Positions 7,291 through 14,749 of a stretch of DNA of 41,050 nt are shown here, piece after piece; position 1 is the first letter of the stretch, and each line of letters begins with the position of its first letter. The stretch is from a bacterium (lineage in GTDB: Bacteria > Campylobacterota > Campylobacteria > Campylobacterales > Arcobacteraceae), in assembly GCA_018816105.1 (NCBI GenBank), contig JAHIWE010000007.1, forward strand, positions 1 to 41,050. The letters are read 5' to 3'. A program made the position numbers and the translations under genes. Under the pieces are notes generated by a model that saw only the letters and a program-made list of their open reading frames with translations, was not told the DNA's origin and searched no databases.

Positions 7291-8775
7291 TTATTTGATT
7301 AAGGTTATTTGATTATTTTTATTACATAGTATCCATACTTTCATTTTAAGATTTTCAATAAAAGTTTTATCATGACTTACCACAATCAAAGCTTTATCAT
7401 AATCAACTAAAGCTTTTTCAATGGCTTCAATAGAATCTATATCCATGTGATTTGTAGGTTCATCAAGTATAATCAAACTGATATTCTCTAATAATGCTTT
7501 TGCAATAAAAAGTTTTCTTAGTTCCCCAGGACTTGCAAAGATATTCTCCAAAAGATTTTTTGGATTTGAGGACATTCTTCTTATAAGAGTAAAAAGCAAA
7601 CCTTTTTTTTCGTTATCAAAAAAGTCTATTTCTTCATATAATTTTTTGATTTGAATTTCTTCAATCTCTTGGGGAAGATATAAGTAGTTACTATTTAAAC
7701 CAATCTTTGAAATAAAATATTTTAGAAAACTACTTTTTCCAACGCCATTATCCCCAATAATAGCTATTTTATCATTTGAATTTATGGATAAATTTGGATA
7801 ATACAAAGTTTTTTCTTGGGATAATTTCAAACTTCCCTCTTCTAAGAAAAAAGAGAATAAATCCTTTTTTGAAATATTATTCTCTATTTTTATTCCTTTT
7901 GTAAACTCTTTATCTAATTCATTTCTTTTTAGTTTTTGATCTTCATATTTTTTAGAAAAAGTCGTGACAAGTTTTGAATCATTTTTATCTTTTCCTGTAA
8001 GTTTGGCAAGATTTATTTTTTCTTTTGAGTCTTTATCATTTTTATCTATATTTTTCTTAGACAATCTACTTTTTGATATTGATACTTTTTCTTTTTGATT
8101 TTGAATATTTTTTTGAAGTTTTTTTAATTCTTTGTTAATATTTTCATTCTCTTTTATCAAAAAATCTCTATGTTGATTGAACTCTTTTATAGCATTGTCA
8201 TAATTACTTTTGTATGTGTAAATATTTTGATTTTTTATGATAACTGTATTTGTGCATAAAGTATTTAAAATCTCTCTGTCATGGCTAACTAAAATACCAA
8301 TACCTCTAAAATTTTTCAAACCTTCTAGAACAATATTTTTTGAAGTATAATCCAAATGATTTGTAGGCTCATCCAATAATAAAACATCCACTTCTTGGTA
8401 TAAAGCTATAGCAATTTGAACTCTTTTTTTCTCTCCATAACTTAAATTCTTCCATCTATAAAACCACTCATCTTGGATATGAAGTAACTCTTTTAATCTA
8501 AAAGTTTTACTATTAAAAGTGTAAATAAACTCTTCAAAACCTTCTGGAGTTTCAGTCAAACTTTGTTGGCAATAATAAACCAAATCATTGCCAACTATAC
8601 TTCCAAATTCAGGCTTTAATTTTTTTGAGATAAGTTTTAAAAGTGTTGTTTTACCTGAACCATTATTTCCAACGATACAACTCCAAGAAAATGGTTCAAA
8701 AGTAAGATTTAGATTTGTAAAAATATTTGTGTGTGAATACTTAAATGTAAGATTATTTATTTGTAAATGTTGCAT
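7291..8775 (-). CDS. ABC-F family ATPase, candidate ribosome-protection protein
   Basis: A 494-aa soluble protein with two ATP-binding cassettes and no membrane segment. First cassette: Walker A GNNGSGKTT (36-44), signature LSYGEKKRV (111-119), Walker B VLLLDEPTNHLD (131-142). Second cassette: Walker A GDNGVGKSS (341-349), unusual signature ASPGELRKL (414-422), Walker B LIILDEPTNHMD (434-445). The inter-domain linker (about 195-320) is long and lysine-rich, as in antibiotic-resistance ABC-F proteins (Msr, Vga, Lsa types) that enter the ribosome E site and dislodge drugs. ABC-F membership is certain; the resistance role is inferred from the linker and, mainly, from the attenuator-like leader upstream. 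Other ABC-F proteins are housekeeping translation factors. Confidence 0.9.
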   Translation of the reverse strand: MQHLQINNLTFKYSHTNIFTNLNLTFEPFSWSCIVGNNGSGKTTLLKLISKKLKPEFGSIVGNDLVYYCQQSLTETPEGFEEFIYTFNSKTFRLKELLHIQDEWFYRWKNLSYGEKKRVQIAIALYQEVDVLLLDEPTNHLDYTSKNIVLEGLKNFRGIGILVSHDREILNTLCTNTVIIKNQNIYTYKSNYDNAIKEFNQHRDFLIKENENINKELKKLQKNIQNQKEKVSISKSRLSKKNIDKNDKDSKEKINLAKLTGKDKNDSKLVTTFSKKYEDQKLKRNELDKEFTKGIKIENNISKKDLFSFFLEEGSLKLSQEKTLYYPNLSINSNDKIAIIGDNGVGKSSFLKYFISKIGLNSNYLYLPQEIEEIQIKKLYEEIDFFDNEKKGLLFTLIRRMSSNPKNLLENIFASPGELRKLFIAKALLENISLIILDEPTNHMDIDSIEAIEKALVDYDKALIVVSHDKTFIENLKMKVWILCNKNNQITLIK

Positions 8776-8780
8776 GGATT

Positions 8781-8840
8781 TCCTTGACTAATTAGTAAAT
8801 GAGTATCAAGGATAATTGTATTTTTAGATTTTATCCTTGA
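8781..8840 (-). promoter_or_regulatory. Translational attenuator-like leader with three mutually pairing segments
   Basis: In the minus-strand transcript three segments occur in order. A is TCAAGGATAA (8840-8831); B is TTATCCTTGA (8815-8806), its perfect 10-nt complement; C is TCAAGGA (8787-8781), complementary to seven bases of B. A:B and B:C exclude each other. C contains the AAGGA ribosome binding site 5 nt before the ABC-F start codon, so B:C would shut translation and A:B would free it. Neither hairpin is followed by a U-run, so control would be translational, not by termination. A five-codon leader ends one base before A. Confidence 0.7.
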
Positions 8841-8841
8841 A

Positions 8842-8859
8842 TTAGATTGAAGTATTCAT
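8842..8859 (-). CDS. Five-residue leader peptide MNTSI upstream of the ABC-F gene
   Basis: ATG at 8859-8857, then AAT ACT TCA ATC and TAA at 8844-8842. AAAGGA lies 8 nt upstream, a better ribosome binding site than many real genes here have. The stop codon is one base before segment A of the downstream hairpin system. Very short leaders of this kind precede several antibiotic-inducible ABC-F and erm genes. Expression is inferred. Confidence 0.55.
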   Translation of the reverse strand: MNTSI

Positions 8860-8887
8860 TGTTTTTTCCTTTAAAAGTTTATTTTTT

Positions 8888-8893
8888 ATTATA
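8888..8893 (-). promoter_or_regulatory. Predicted -10 box of the ABC-F transcript
   Basis: A consensus TATAAT read on the minus strand, 29 nt before the leader ATG, puts the transcript start near 8881 and the leader ribosome binding site close to the 5' end. A TTGATA upstream (8920-8915) is 21 nt away, too far for a standard -35; weak -35 boxes are normal in this phylum. Confidence 0.5.
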
Positions 8894-8965
8894 GATTTTA
8901 TATTCTTAAATTTCTATCAAGATATTTTCCAATTAAGAGTTATTTTTACTGAAGCATTTGTAAAT

Positions 8966-9379
8966 TTAAATTTCTTTACTTGTGAATCCTAAAATATACC
9001 CATTAATATCTTTAATATAAAATTCTCTTTGTCCATACCAAGTATCTTGAATTTCTTTATAAATGATTACGTTATCTTTTATTCTTAAATACAATTCATC
9101 TACATTTTCAACTTCAATATACAACGTTAATGATGCACCAATATTGTCAAAAAATACTCCAACATCTTCTTTTAAACTTTCAATACTTTGAAGCATTATT
9201 GAAACACCCTCTTTTTTTATCATTGCCCAAATATAGTTTAGCTCTTTTTTGATTTCTGTATCAAAAATAGTTTTTGATTCATCTACTAATATTTGTAATT
9301 CAAAATCAAAATTTTCTTGATAATATTTTATTGTTGAAACAATATCATTAACTGCTAAATTTACAATCATTGATTTCAT
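8966..9379 (-). CDS. VOC-family (glyoxalase/bleomycin-resistance fold) protein
   Basis: A 137-aa protein with the VOC pattern: an opening beta strand and helix (NLAVNDIVSTIKYYQENFDF), a central strand (VSIMLQ), and a C-terminal repeat ending in WYGQREFYIKDINGYILGF, where the glutamate is a usual metal ligand. It lies 41 bases downstream of an AraC gene on the same strand, a common pairing. The copy at 16354-16764 is about 59% identical by my count (80 of about 136 aligned positions). Substrate unknown. Confidence 0.87.
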   Translation of the reverse strand: MKSMIVNLAVNDIVSTIKYYQENFDFELQILVDESKTIFDTEIKKELNYIWAMIKKEGVSIMLQSIESLKEDVGVFFDNIGASLTLYIEVENVDELYLRIKDNVIIYKEIQDTWYGQREFYIKDINGYILGFTSKEI

Positions 9380-9420
9380 TATAAAACTCCTTATGTTTTG
9401 AAAAGTATAGTAAAAATTGA

Positions 9421-10179
9421 TTATTTTGTCTTGTAAAAAATAGACATTAATTCATGAGTAGGAAAAAGATTTGAAAATTTTTTAAACTCTTTATTTAAAT
9501 GAGATTGGTCACAATAACCAAATTCATAAGCTTTTGAGGATAAATTATCGGTATTATTTTTGATTAATTCTTTAAATAAATCAAAAAATCTTACGATATT
9601 ACAAAACTTTTTTGGAGAATATCCCAAATAATTTTGAAATAATCTTTGTAATTGTCTATTGCTTAAATCGATATATCCTTCCAACTCTTTAAGTGAAATA
9701 TTTCCACGATGATTGATAATTTTATCAATAGCTTTAATAATTTTTTGATTTAGTTCTATTTTTTCAAATAAGAGTTCAAAAAGTTGATTAAGATAATCAA
9801 CCGTTTGAAGTTCATCATTTTTATTTATAATTATTTGATTAAATAAATCTTGTGATAAAAATTCTAAAGAAACGACTTCATTAATATATTTATTTGAATC
9901 AATTTTAACTAAATGAGGAAAAATAGCAGGTTTAAAACGTATTCCAAAAGAGTAGTCAAAAGGTAAAATCTCCACAATTTTACTCTCAATCATAGCACCT
10001 ACAAAAATAAGATCGCCATTTTTATAAATAATATCCATACAACCATCAGGAACTATGGGAATAGAAATACTATTTTTTGATACATTTTCTATACTCCAAT
10101 AAGCATCTATGTATTTTATAAGCTTATTTGAGGGTTTATATTTTTTGTTATGAAGTTGTTTTAAAGCGTTTGTTCTCAT
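9421..10179 (-). CDS. AraC-family regulator with DUF6597-like N-terminal domain
   Basis: A 252-aa protein. The N-terminal half (YKPSNKLIKYIDAYWSIEN, then PIVPDGCMDIIYKNGD) matches the DUF6597-type domain often fused to AraC DNA-binding domains. The C-terminal half carries the two helix-turn-helix motifs (ISLKELEGYIDLSNRQLQRL; then SSKAYEFGYCDQSHLNKEFK). It probably controls the VOC gene that follows. No ligand can be inferred. Confidence 0.9.
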   Translation of the reverse strand: MRTNALKQLHNKKYKPSNKLIKYIDAYWSIENVSKNSISIPIVPDGCMDIIYKNGDLIFVGAMIESKIVEILPFDYSFGIRFKPAIFPHLVKIDSNKYINEVVSLEFLSQDLFNQIIINKNDELQTVDYLNQLFELLFEKIELNQKIIKAIDKIINHRGNISLKELEGYIDLSNRQLQRLFQNYLGYSPKKFCNIVRFFDLFKELIKNNTDNLSSKAYEFGYCDQSHLNKEFKKFSNLFPTHELMSIFYKTK

Positions 10180-10187
10180 TAATATTC

Positions 10188-10370
10188 CTACTTATTTAAT
10201 TTACTTTGAAAAATTCCAAAACTATTTAATGAAGTTAAAAAATCAGTATCTCCTCTTATTAAAATGTTCTTGTAGTTCATCTTTTGTATTAAATTCTTTA
10301 ATTATTTCCTAAAACTTATAATCATCTTCAATGCTTACAATTCTAACTTTATAGTTTTTATAGCAAATTT
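10188..10370 (-). pseudogene. Frameshifted remnant of an unidentified gene
   Basis: This gap reads as protein if one in-frame stop and one frameshift are allowed. On the minus strand one frame gives YKNYKVRIVSIEDDYKF, stop, EIIKEFNTKDELQEHF; near 10270 the frame changes and continues NILIRGDTDFLTSLNSFGIF then QSKLNK and TAG at 10190-10188. Composition is coding-like in both halves. The N-terminus is missing. I do not recognise the family. Confidence 0.5.
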
Positions 10371-10390
10371 ATTTGCCTTTTTTTTGTGCT

Positions 10391-10885
10391 TTAATATGAA
10401 AAAAAATTTCTTTCCATACTAAAATTCACAAACTCAATATTTTCTCTCTTAAGCAAATTTTCTCTAACTTGTATAAATCCAAACTTCTCAAAAAATGGCT
10501 TTGCAGTGATACTTGCATCAACTTTAATTTTATCTATTTTATTGTTTTTTGCAAGTTCTAAAATATGAGTTAATAGAAGTTTTCCTACTCCATAACCTTG
10601 GTATTTAAAATGAATATAAAAACAATCAATATAACCATCATAATACTCGCAAAATCCCACCACTTCATCTTCAAACATACACAGATATGGTTTTGATTTT
10701 TCAAATCTTTTTTCCCAAGTATTCAAATCATACCTTGGATTTGCCCAAGCGTTTAGTTGTTCTTTTGTGTAATCTTTTTTATTTATATTATGAACTGTAT
10801 TTATAAAAAGTTCAACTATTTGTTTTAAATATTTTTTATCGTAATCGATGATAAAAAAAGATTTGTTTTCAGAATTATTTAGCAT
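10391..10885 (-). CDS. GNAT-family N-acetyltransferase
   Basis: A 164-aa acetyltransferase of the GNAT fold. The acetyl-CoA-binding motif A is the segment IHFKYQGYGVGKLLLTHILE (Q/RxxGxG/A pattern), followed by motif B at KVDASITAKPFFEKFGF. These are the hallmarks of PhnO/YafP-type small-molecule acetyltransferases; the acceptor is unknown. Its start overlaps the end of the next GNAT gene by 7 bases, so the two are cotranscribed. It is the last gene of a four-gene unit. Confidence 0.9.
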   Translation of the reverse strand: MLNNSENKSFFIIDYDKKYLKQIVELFINTVHNINKKDYTKEQLNAWANPRYDLNTWEKRFEKSKPYLCMFEDEVVGFCEYYDGYIDCFYIHFKYQGYGVGKLLLTHILELAKNNKIDKIKVDASITAKPFFEKFGFIQVRENLLKRENIEFVNFSMERNFFSY

Positions 10886-11337
10886 TTATAACTCATTGGC
10901 TGATACTTCAAACCTAAATATTCACTTTCTTCACCAGTAACTTTAAAACCAAAAGATTCATAGGTTTTGATGGCATAAAGTGAGGCATTTACGCTCATAT
11001 TTGAAACATCATAATGCTCTTTTATATAGTTCCAAAGCTCTTTTGCAATTCCTTTTTTATGATGTTTTGAATCTATAAAAAGATGAAAAAGTCGGTTTTT
11101 ATTTTTGATTGCAATAAAACCTACAATTTCATTTTCTTGCACATATACAAAATGTTCATATTCATCACTTAAAATTCTTTGTTTGAAACTCTCTTCTAAA
11201 AGTTCATCCTCAAAGCATTTTGGGACTTCTTTTTCAAAAATATAACTTGTTAATTCATTTGTTATTTGGCTTAATCTTAGAGCATCTAAAGAGTCAGCTT
11301 TTCTAATAAAATTTATCTCAGAAAAAATCTTAATCAT
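10879..11337 (-). CDS. GNAT-family N-acetyltransferase
   Basis: A 152-aa GNAT protein. Motif A is HLFIDSKHHKKGIAKELWNY (the HxxKGIAKxLW form), followed by VNASLYAIKTYESFGFKVTG, the usual C-terminal strand and helix. It is not a close copy of its downstream neighbour despite the shared fold. Its stop overlaps that neighbour's start, and its own start is one base after the chorismate mutase-like stop. Substrate unknown. Confidence 0.9.
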   Translation of the reverse strand: MIKIFSEINFIRKADSLDALRLSQITNELTSYIFEKEVPKCFEDELLEESFKQRILSDEYEHFVYVQENEIVGFIAIKNKNRLFHLFIDSKHHKKGIAKELWNYIKEHYDVSNMSVNASLYAIKTYESFGFKVTGEESEYLGLKYQPMSYKC

Positions 11338-11338
11338 T

Positions 11339-11626
11339 TTATTTCAACTTTTCAAACTCTTTCATTTCTGCTTTTATAAAGCTATCGATCATCGCTTTAT
11401 AAACATTTTCAATTACTTCTTCATTTGCACCATTTAATTTTGCAATATTTTTTACTTTATTTATAACTTCTTCTACTCTTTTGGGAGCTTTTACGTCATC
11501 GTTATCTTTTTTAAACTTTGCAGCTTGTTTTACAAATTCGCCTCTTTGAGCTATTAATTTTACTATTTGCTCATCAATATTGTTTATATTTGTTCTTACT
11601 TCATCTATTGAATTACATTCAATCAT
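11339..11626 (-). CDS. Chorismate mutase type II (AroQ/PchB-like) domain protein
   Basis: A 95-aa all-helical protein. EVRTNINNIDEQIVKLIAQR is the first helix of the AroQ fold with its conserved Arg and the D-x-x-I-V core. VKQAAKFK and APKRVEEVI follow, a pattern closer to PchB (isochorismate pyruvate lyase with weak mutase activity) than to the mutases fused to prephenate dehydratase. So the reaction could be chorismate to prephenate or isochorismate to salicylate plus pyruvate. It sits with acetyltransferases and a GyrI-like protein, not with aromatic amino-acid genes. Confidence 0.85.
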   Translation of the reverse strand: MIECNSIDEVRTNINNIDEQIVKLIAQRGEFVKQAAKFKKDNDDVKAPKRVEEVINKVKNIAKLNGANEEVIENVYKAMIDSFIKAEMKEFEKLK

Positions 11627-11639
11627 TTTTTATTTTCCT

Positions 11640-12083
11640 CTATTTTATAGAAACGTAAATCTCTATTTCATCTTCTTTTGCATATTTTTCAAAATCAATT
11701 TCAAAAGCTCTTTCATATTCGCTATTTTTTTCAAAATAATCCCAAATCTCTTCCCATAACTCTACAACAACTAAAGGTAGCTCTCCTTTTTTGCTAAAGA
11801 TTAAATATTTTTTATCTTCAATTACTATTGCATTTTTTGGTTTTGTAACTTCAACTCCAACAGTTATTTTATAATTTCCTGTCACATCAGATTCATAATC
11901 ACTATAAACACCGTACATAAAATCACTATTTGCTTTATTGAAAGTAGTTTTATAAATATCTTTTGCAAAATATTCTTCCCAAAGTTGGGCTATTTTTCCA
12001 TTTTCTTCACTCATTTCAAATTCATTATTTGTAACTGCACTAATACCTGAAATCATTAATTTTTTTATTCTTGTAACTTTCAT
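11640..12083 (-). CDS. GyrI-like / effector-binding-domain protein
   Basis: A 147-aa stand-alone small-molecule-binding domain of the SOUL/GyrI-like superfamily, like the domains attached to AraC and BmrR regulators and to the integron protein Cass2. The pattern shows an N-terminal strand, the helix KIAQLWEEYF, the strand DFMYGVYSDYESDVTGNYKI, and the conserved acidic LWEEIWDYF near the C-terminus. There is no DNA-binding domain. It is the first gene of a unit with the chorismate mutase-like and two GNAT genes. A ligand-binding or drug-sequestering role is inferred from the family. Confidence 0.82.
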   Translation of the reverse strand: MKVTRIKKLMISGISAVTNNEFEMSEENGKIAQLWEEYFAKDIYKTTFNKANSDFMYGVYSDYESDVTGNYKITVGVEVTKPKNAIVIEDKKYLIFSKKGELPLVVVELWEEIWDYFEKNSEYERAFEIDFEKYAKEDEIEIYVSIK

Positions 12084-12172
12084 TTGCTCTCTTTATATAT
12101 AAATCGTATTTTAAGGATTATATTAAACATTTACTAGTAGTATCTTGAAAAACGTATTTATTTAGGAGATTT

Positions 12173-12961
12173 ATGAATATTATTGACTTTGAAAACATAA
12201 ATGTGGGATATGATAGTAAAATTATTTTAAAAGATATTACATTAAAAATAAAAGAAAAAGAGCATTGGGCGATACTTGGAGCAAATGGAAGTGGAAAGTC
12301 AACTTTGATGAAACTAATCCAATCAGAAATTCATCCAAGAAAAACAAATCCATATAAAAAAGAGATTTTAGGGAAATCAAACTACTCTATTTTTGAGCTA
12401 AAAAAAGAGTTAGGAATCATTACAAATGATTTACACAACTATTTTGCAATGAATGGTTCTTTTTTAACAGGCTATATTACAGTTTTAAGTGGACATTATA
12501 GTTCTATTGGGGTTTTTAAACATCAAGATTTTAGTGTTGAACAACACAAAAAAGCAAAAGAGACTATGAAGTATTTAGAAATTGAACATTTAGCAAATAA
12601 ATACGTTCAAGAAATGTCAACTGGAGAACTGCGAAAATGTATAGTAGCAAGGGCACTAATTCATGAACCAAAAGCCTTTATTTTAGATGAGCCAACAGTT
12701 GGACTTGATATAAAAGCACAAATAAACTTTATTAAGATGATTCAGAAATTATCAAAAACTTGTTCGATTATCTTAGTAACTCATCACTTAGAAGAAATTT
12801 TCGAAGAGATAAAAAATGTAGCTTTAATACACAATAACACCATATATAAAAGTGGGAAAAAAAAAGATATTTTAACAAGTAAAAATTTATCTGAGATTTT
12901 TGACACAAATGTACATATCAATGTAAAAAACAATAGATATTATGTGGAAGAGATTTATTAA
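12173..12961 (+). CDS. Orphan ABC-transporter-type ATPase (ModF/YlmA-like)
   Basis: A 262-aa single-cassette ATPase. Walker A is GANGSGKST (about 36-44), the signature is MSTGELRKC (STGE variant of LSGGQ), Walker B is FILDEPTVGLD, and the H-loop is LVTHHLEEI. This layout resembles the ModF/YlmA subgroup, whose role is poorly known. No permease or binding protein lies next to it, so it either works with a distant membrane partner or acts in the cytoplasm. A good AGGAG site precedes ATG. Confidence 0.88.
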   Translation: MNIIDFENINVGYDSKIILKDITLKIKEKEHWAILGANGSGKSTLMKLIQSEIHPRKTNPYKKEILGKSNYSIFELKKELGIITNDLHNYFAMNGSFLTGYITVLSGHYSSIGVFKHQDFSVEQHKKAKETMKYLEIEHLANKYVQEMSTGELRKCIVARALIHEPKAFILDEPTVGLDIKAQINFIKMIQKLSKTCSIILVTHHLEEIFEEIKNVALIHNNTIYKSGKKKDILTSKNLSEIFDTNVHINVKNNRYYVEEIY

Positions 12962-12967
12962 TCTCTT
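12948..12967. terminator. Hairpin at the 3' ends of convergent genes
   Basis: Perfect 8-bp arms AAGAGATT (12948-12955) and AATCTCTT (12960-12967) with loop TATT, spanning the stop codon of the ABC ATPase. The gap to the convergent gene is only 13 bases. The U-tract is short, so efficiency is uncertain. Confidence 0.4.
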
Positions 12968-12974
12968 TCACATC

Positions 12975-13823
12975 CTATTTTAAATCAAAAATAGTTACTT
13001 TTCCACCTATCATTTGAGGCATAAAAACTTTTTTTGATTTTTCATCAATCCAAAAATCAGCTGCACCCATAAAAAGCTCAGCTTCTAAAACTGACTCTTT
13101 TTTTGTTTGTAAATCATAAACTCTAATGATTCCAGTTTTTTTTGCATTTCCCCAATCACTAACATAAACTTTATTTTCAACTTTATGAACACCATCTAAA
13201 ACTCCCTCAAAAGTTCCAAGTTGTGTTAGTTTGTTGTTATCTTTTAAATCAATTTTATATAACTTTCCTTTTCCATCAAACATATTTTGTGTTGTACTTC
13301 CAAGTTGCGCTGCATATAAAATACCATCTTCATAAAAAAGTCCATTTGCAACTGTAAAATCCATCAATTTTTTGTAACTTTTATTTGAAATATTTACTTC
13401 ATAAATCGCACTTGTATCACTAGCACCTATAAATAACATGTTTGAGTCTTTTACTGTTATATCATTTAAAAAATTTACACCTTCAAAAACTACATTAAAA
13501 ACTTCTTTTTTAGTGCTTAAATCAAAACCTCTAAGAGTATCAATATCAGCTACAAATAAAGTATTTCCAACTATTCCCATACCTTTTGGTGCATCTAATC
13601 CATCTATAAAATGTAAGTCTTGAACTTTTCCATTTACACCTAATTTTGAAATAAATCCATCACCATCTTTTAAAGTTGGTTTTAATTCTTTTCCAACATT
13701 TGATACATATAAATCACTTCTATTTACAATTGTACTTTCAGGAGAAGAAAATCCCTCTATCGTAAGAGTACTTGAAAAACCTAAAATTGCTGTTGTTATT
13801 AGTGACAAAACTATTTTTTTCAT
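12975..13823 (-). CDS. Secreted beta-propeller protein (SMP-30/gluconolactonase-like fold)
   Basis: A 282-aa protein with a signal peptide (MKKIVLSLITTAILGFSSTL) and repeated four-stranded units such as MGIVGNTLFVADIDTLRGFD, DITVKDSNMLFIGASDTSAI and VHKVENKVYVSDWGNAKKTG, typical of NHL/SMP-30-type propellers. It is probably periplasmic. Whether it is an enzyme or a binding scaffold cannot be told. It is directly downstream of an AraC gene with a 71-bp gap that may hold its promoter, and that regulator is its likely controller. Confidence 0.8.
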   Translation of the reverse strand: MKKIVLSLITTAILGFSSTLTIEGFSSPESTIVNRSDLYVSNVGKELKPTLKDGDGFISKLGVNGKVQDLHFIDGLDAPKGMGIVGNTLFVADIDTLRGFDLSTKKEVFNVVFEGVNFLNDITVKDSNMLFIGASDTSAIYEVNISNKSYKKLMDFTVANGLFYEDGILYAAQLGSTTQNMFDGKGKLYKIDLKDNNKLTQLGTFEGVLDGVHKVENKVYVSDWGNAKKTGIIRVYDLQTKKESVLEAELFMGAADFWIDEKSKKVFMPQMIGGKVTIFDLK

Positions 13824-13894
13824 ATTGTGTCCTTTTTTGTTTATAAGAAAAGTATATCAGTTATTTTTATATTTTGTTTATCTGTAAAGTTTAA

Positions 13895-14740
13895 CTATTT
13901 GTCTATATAGCTAGGATTAATATTGAAGCGTTTTTTGTAAACTCTGCTAAAATGAGCATGAGTTTTAAACCCTACACTCAAAGCTGCATTTCCAACATCA
14001 TAGCCAAGTTCTTGAATCAAAAATTTTCCTTTTTCAACTCTTTTTTTCAAAATCCATTGCATTGGAGATTCATTAAATATAGATTTAAACTCACTTTTAA
14101 AACCACTAAGACTTCTACCACTTAGTTTTGAAAACTCTTCAATACTCAAATCTTTTTCAAAATTAGCTTCCATAAAACTTTTTAAATCACTTTTATCTAA
14201 AATCAGATTTTGACAAAAACTAATAAAGTTCTCTTTAGAATCTGTACCCAAAATCAAAAGTATCAATTCTTTTAGTTTTAAACTTATTAGCTCTTCACTA
14301 AATTTAGGTTTATCTTCTAAATAGAGTTTCAAAGTATCTGCTGTATTTTGTAAAAAAGCATCAACTTCAAATTTGAATATATTTTTTGTATCAATCGATT
14401 TGTTAGAGTTAAGCTTAAAAGGAAGTTCAGATAAAAGTTTTCGGGTTAAGTGATGATCAAAAAATATCAATAAACACTTATATTCAGAATCCCCAACAAC
14501 TTCACTCATAACATATTCACCCTTAGTAATAAAAAAAGCCTCACCAGCTCGAACCTCTATATCACCATCAACCGTATGCAAAATCTTTGTACCACTATAT
14601 ACAATATTTAAAAGATTACAAGGAATAATAAAAGAGTGTTTATAGTTGTTTTCAAGGGCACAAAACTTGGCTAATACAATATCTTTTGTGATAATTGAGT
14701 CTTTACTATGATGTTCTTTTATATACTCTATTGCGTTCAT
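13895..14740 (-). CDS. AraC-family transcriptional regulator
   Basis: A 281-aa protein with an N-terminal cupin-like sensor domain of the ExsA/YqhC-like kind (LLNIVYSGTKILHTVDGDIE, RAGEAFFITKGEY) and a C-terminal AraC domain with two helix-turn-helix motifs (LSIEEFSKLSGRSLSGFKSE and NAALSVGFKTHAHFSRVYKK). It lies 9 bases after the racemase gene on the same strand, so it may be cotranscribed with it, and 71 bases before the propeller gene it probably regulates. Confidence 0.9.
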   Translation of the reverse strand: MNAIEYIKEHHSKDSIITKDIVLAKFCALENNYKHSFIIPCNLLNIVYSGTKILHTVDGDIEVRAGEAFFITKGEYVMSEVVGDSEYKCLLIFFDHHLTRKLLSELPFKLNSNKSIDTKNIFKFEVDAFLQNTADTLKLYLEDKPKFSEELISLKLKELILLILGTDSKENFISFCQNLILDKSDLKSFMEANFEKDLSIEEFSKLSGRSLSGFKSEFKSIFNESPMQWILKKRVEKGKFLIQELGYDVGNAALSVGFKTHAHFSRVYKKRFNINPSYIDK

Positions 14741-14749
14741 AATTTAACT

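Noticed and set aside
7291-8775. Calling the ABC-F gene as an import or export ABC transporter
   Set aside because: Two cassettes, no membrane segment and no permease nearby; the pattern is that of ABC-F.
10362-10384. Terminator-like stem followed by a T-run on the plus strand
   Set aside because: No plus-strand gene lies upstream; the stem is 6 bp with a 2-nt loop.
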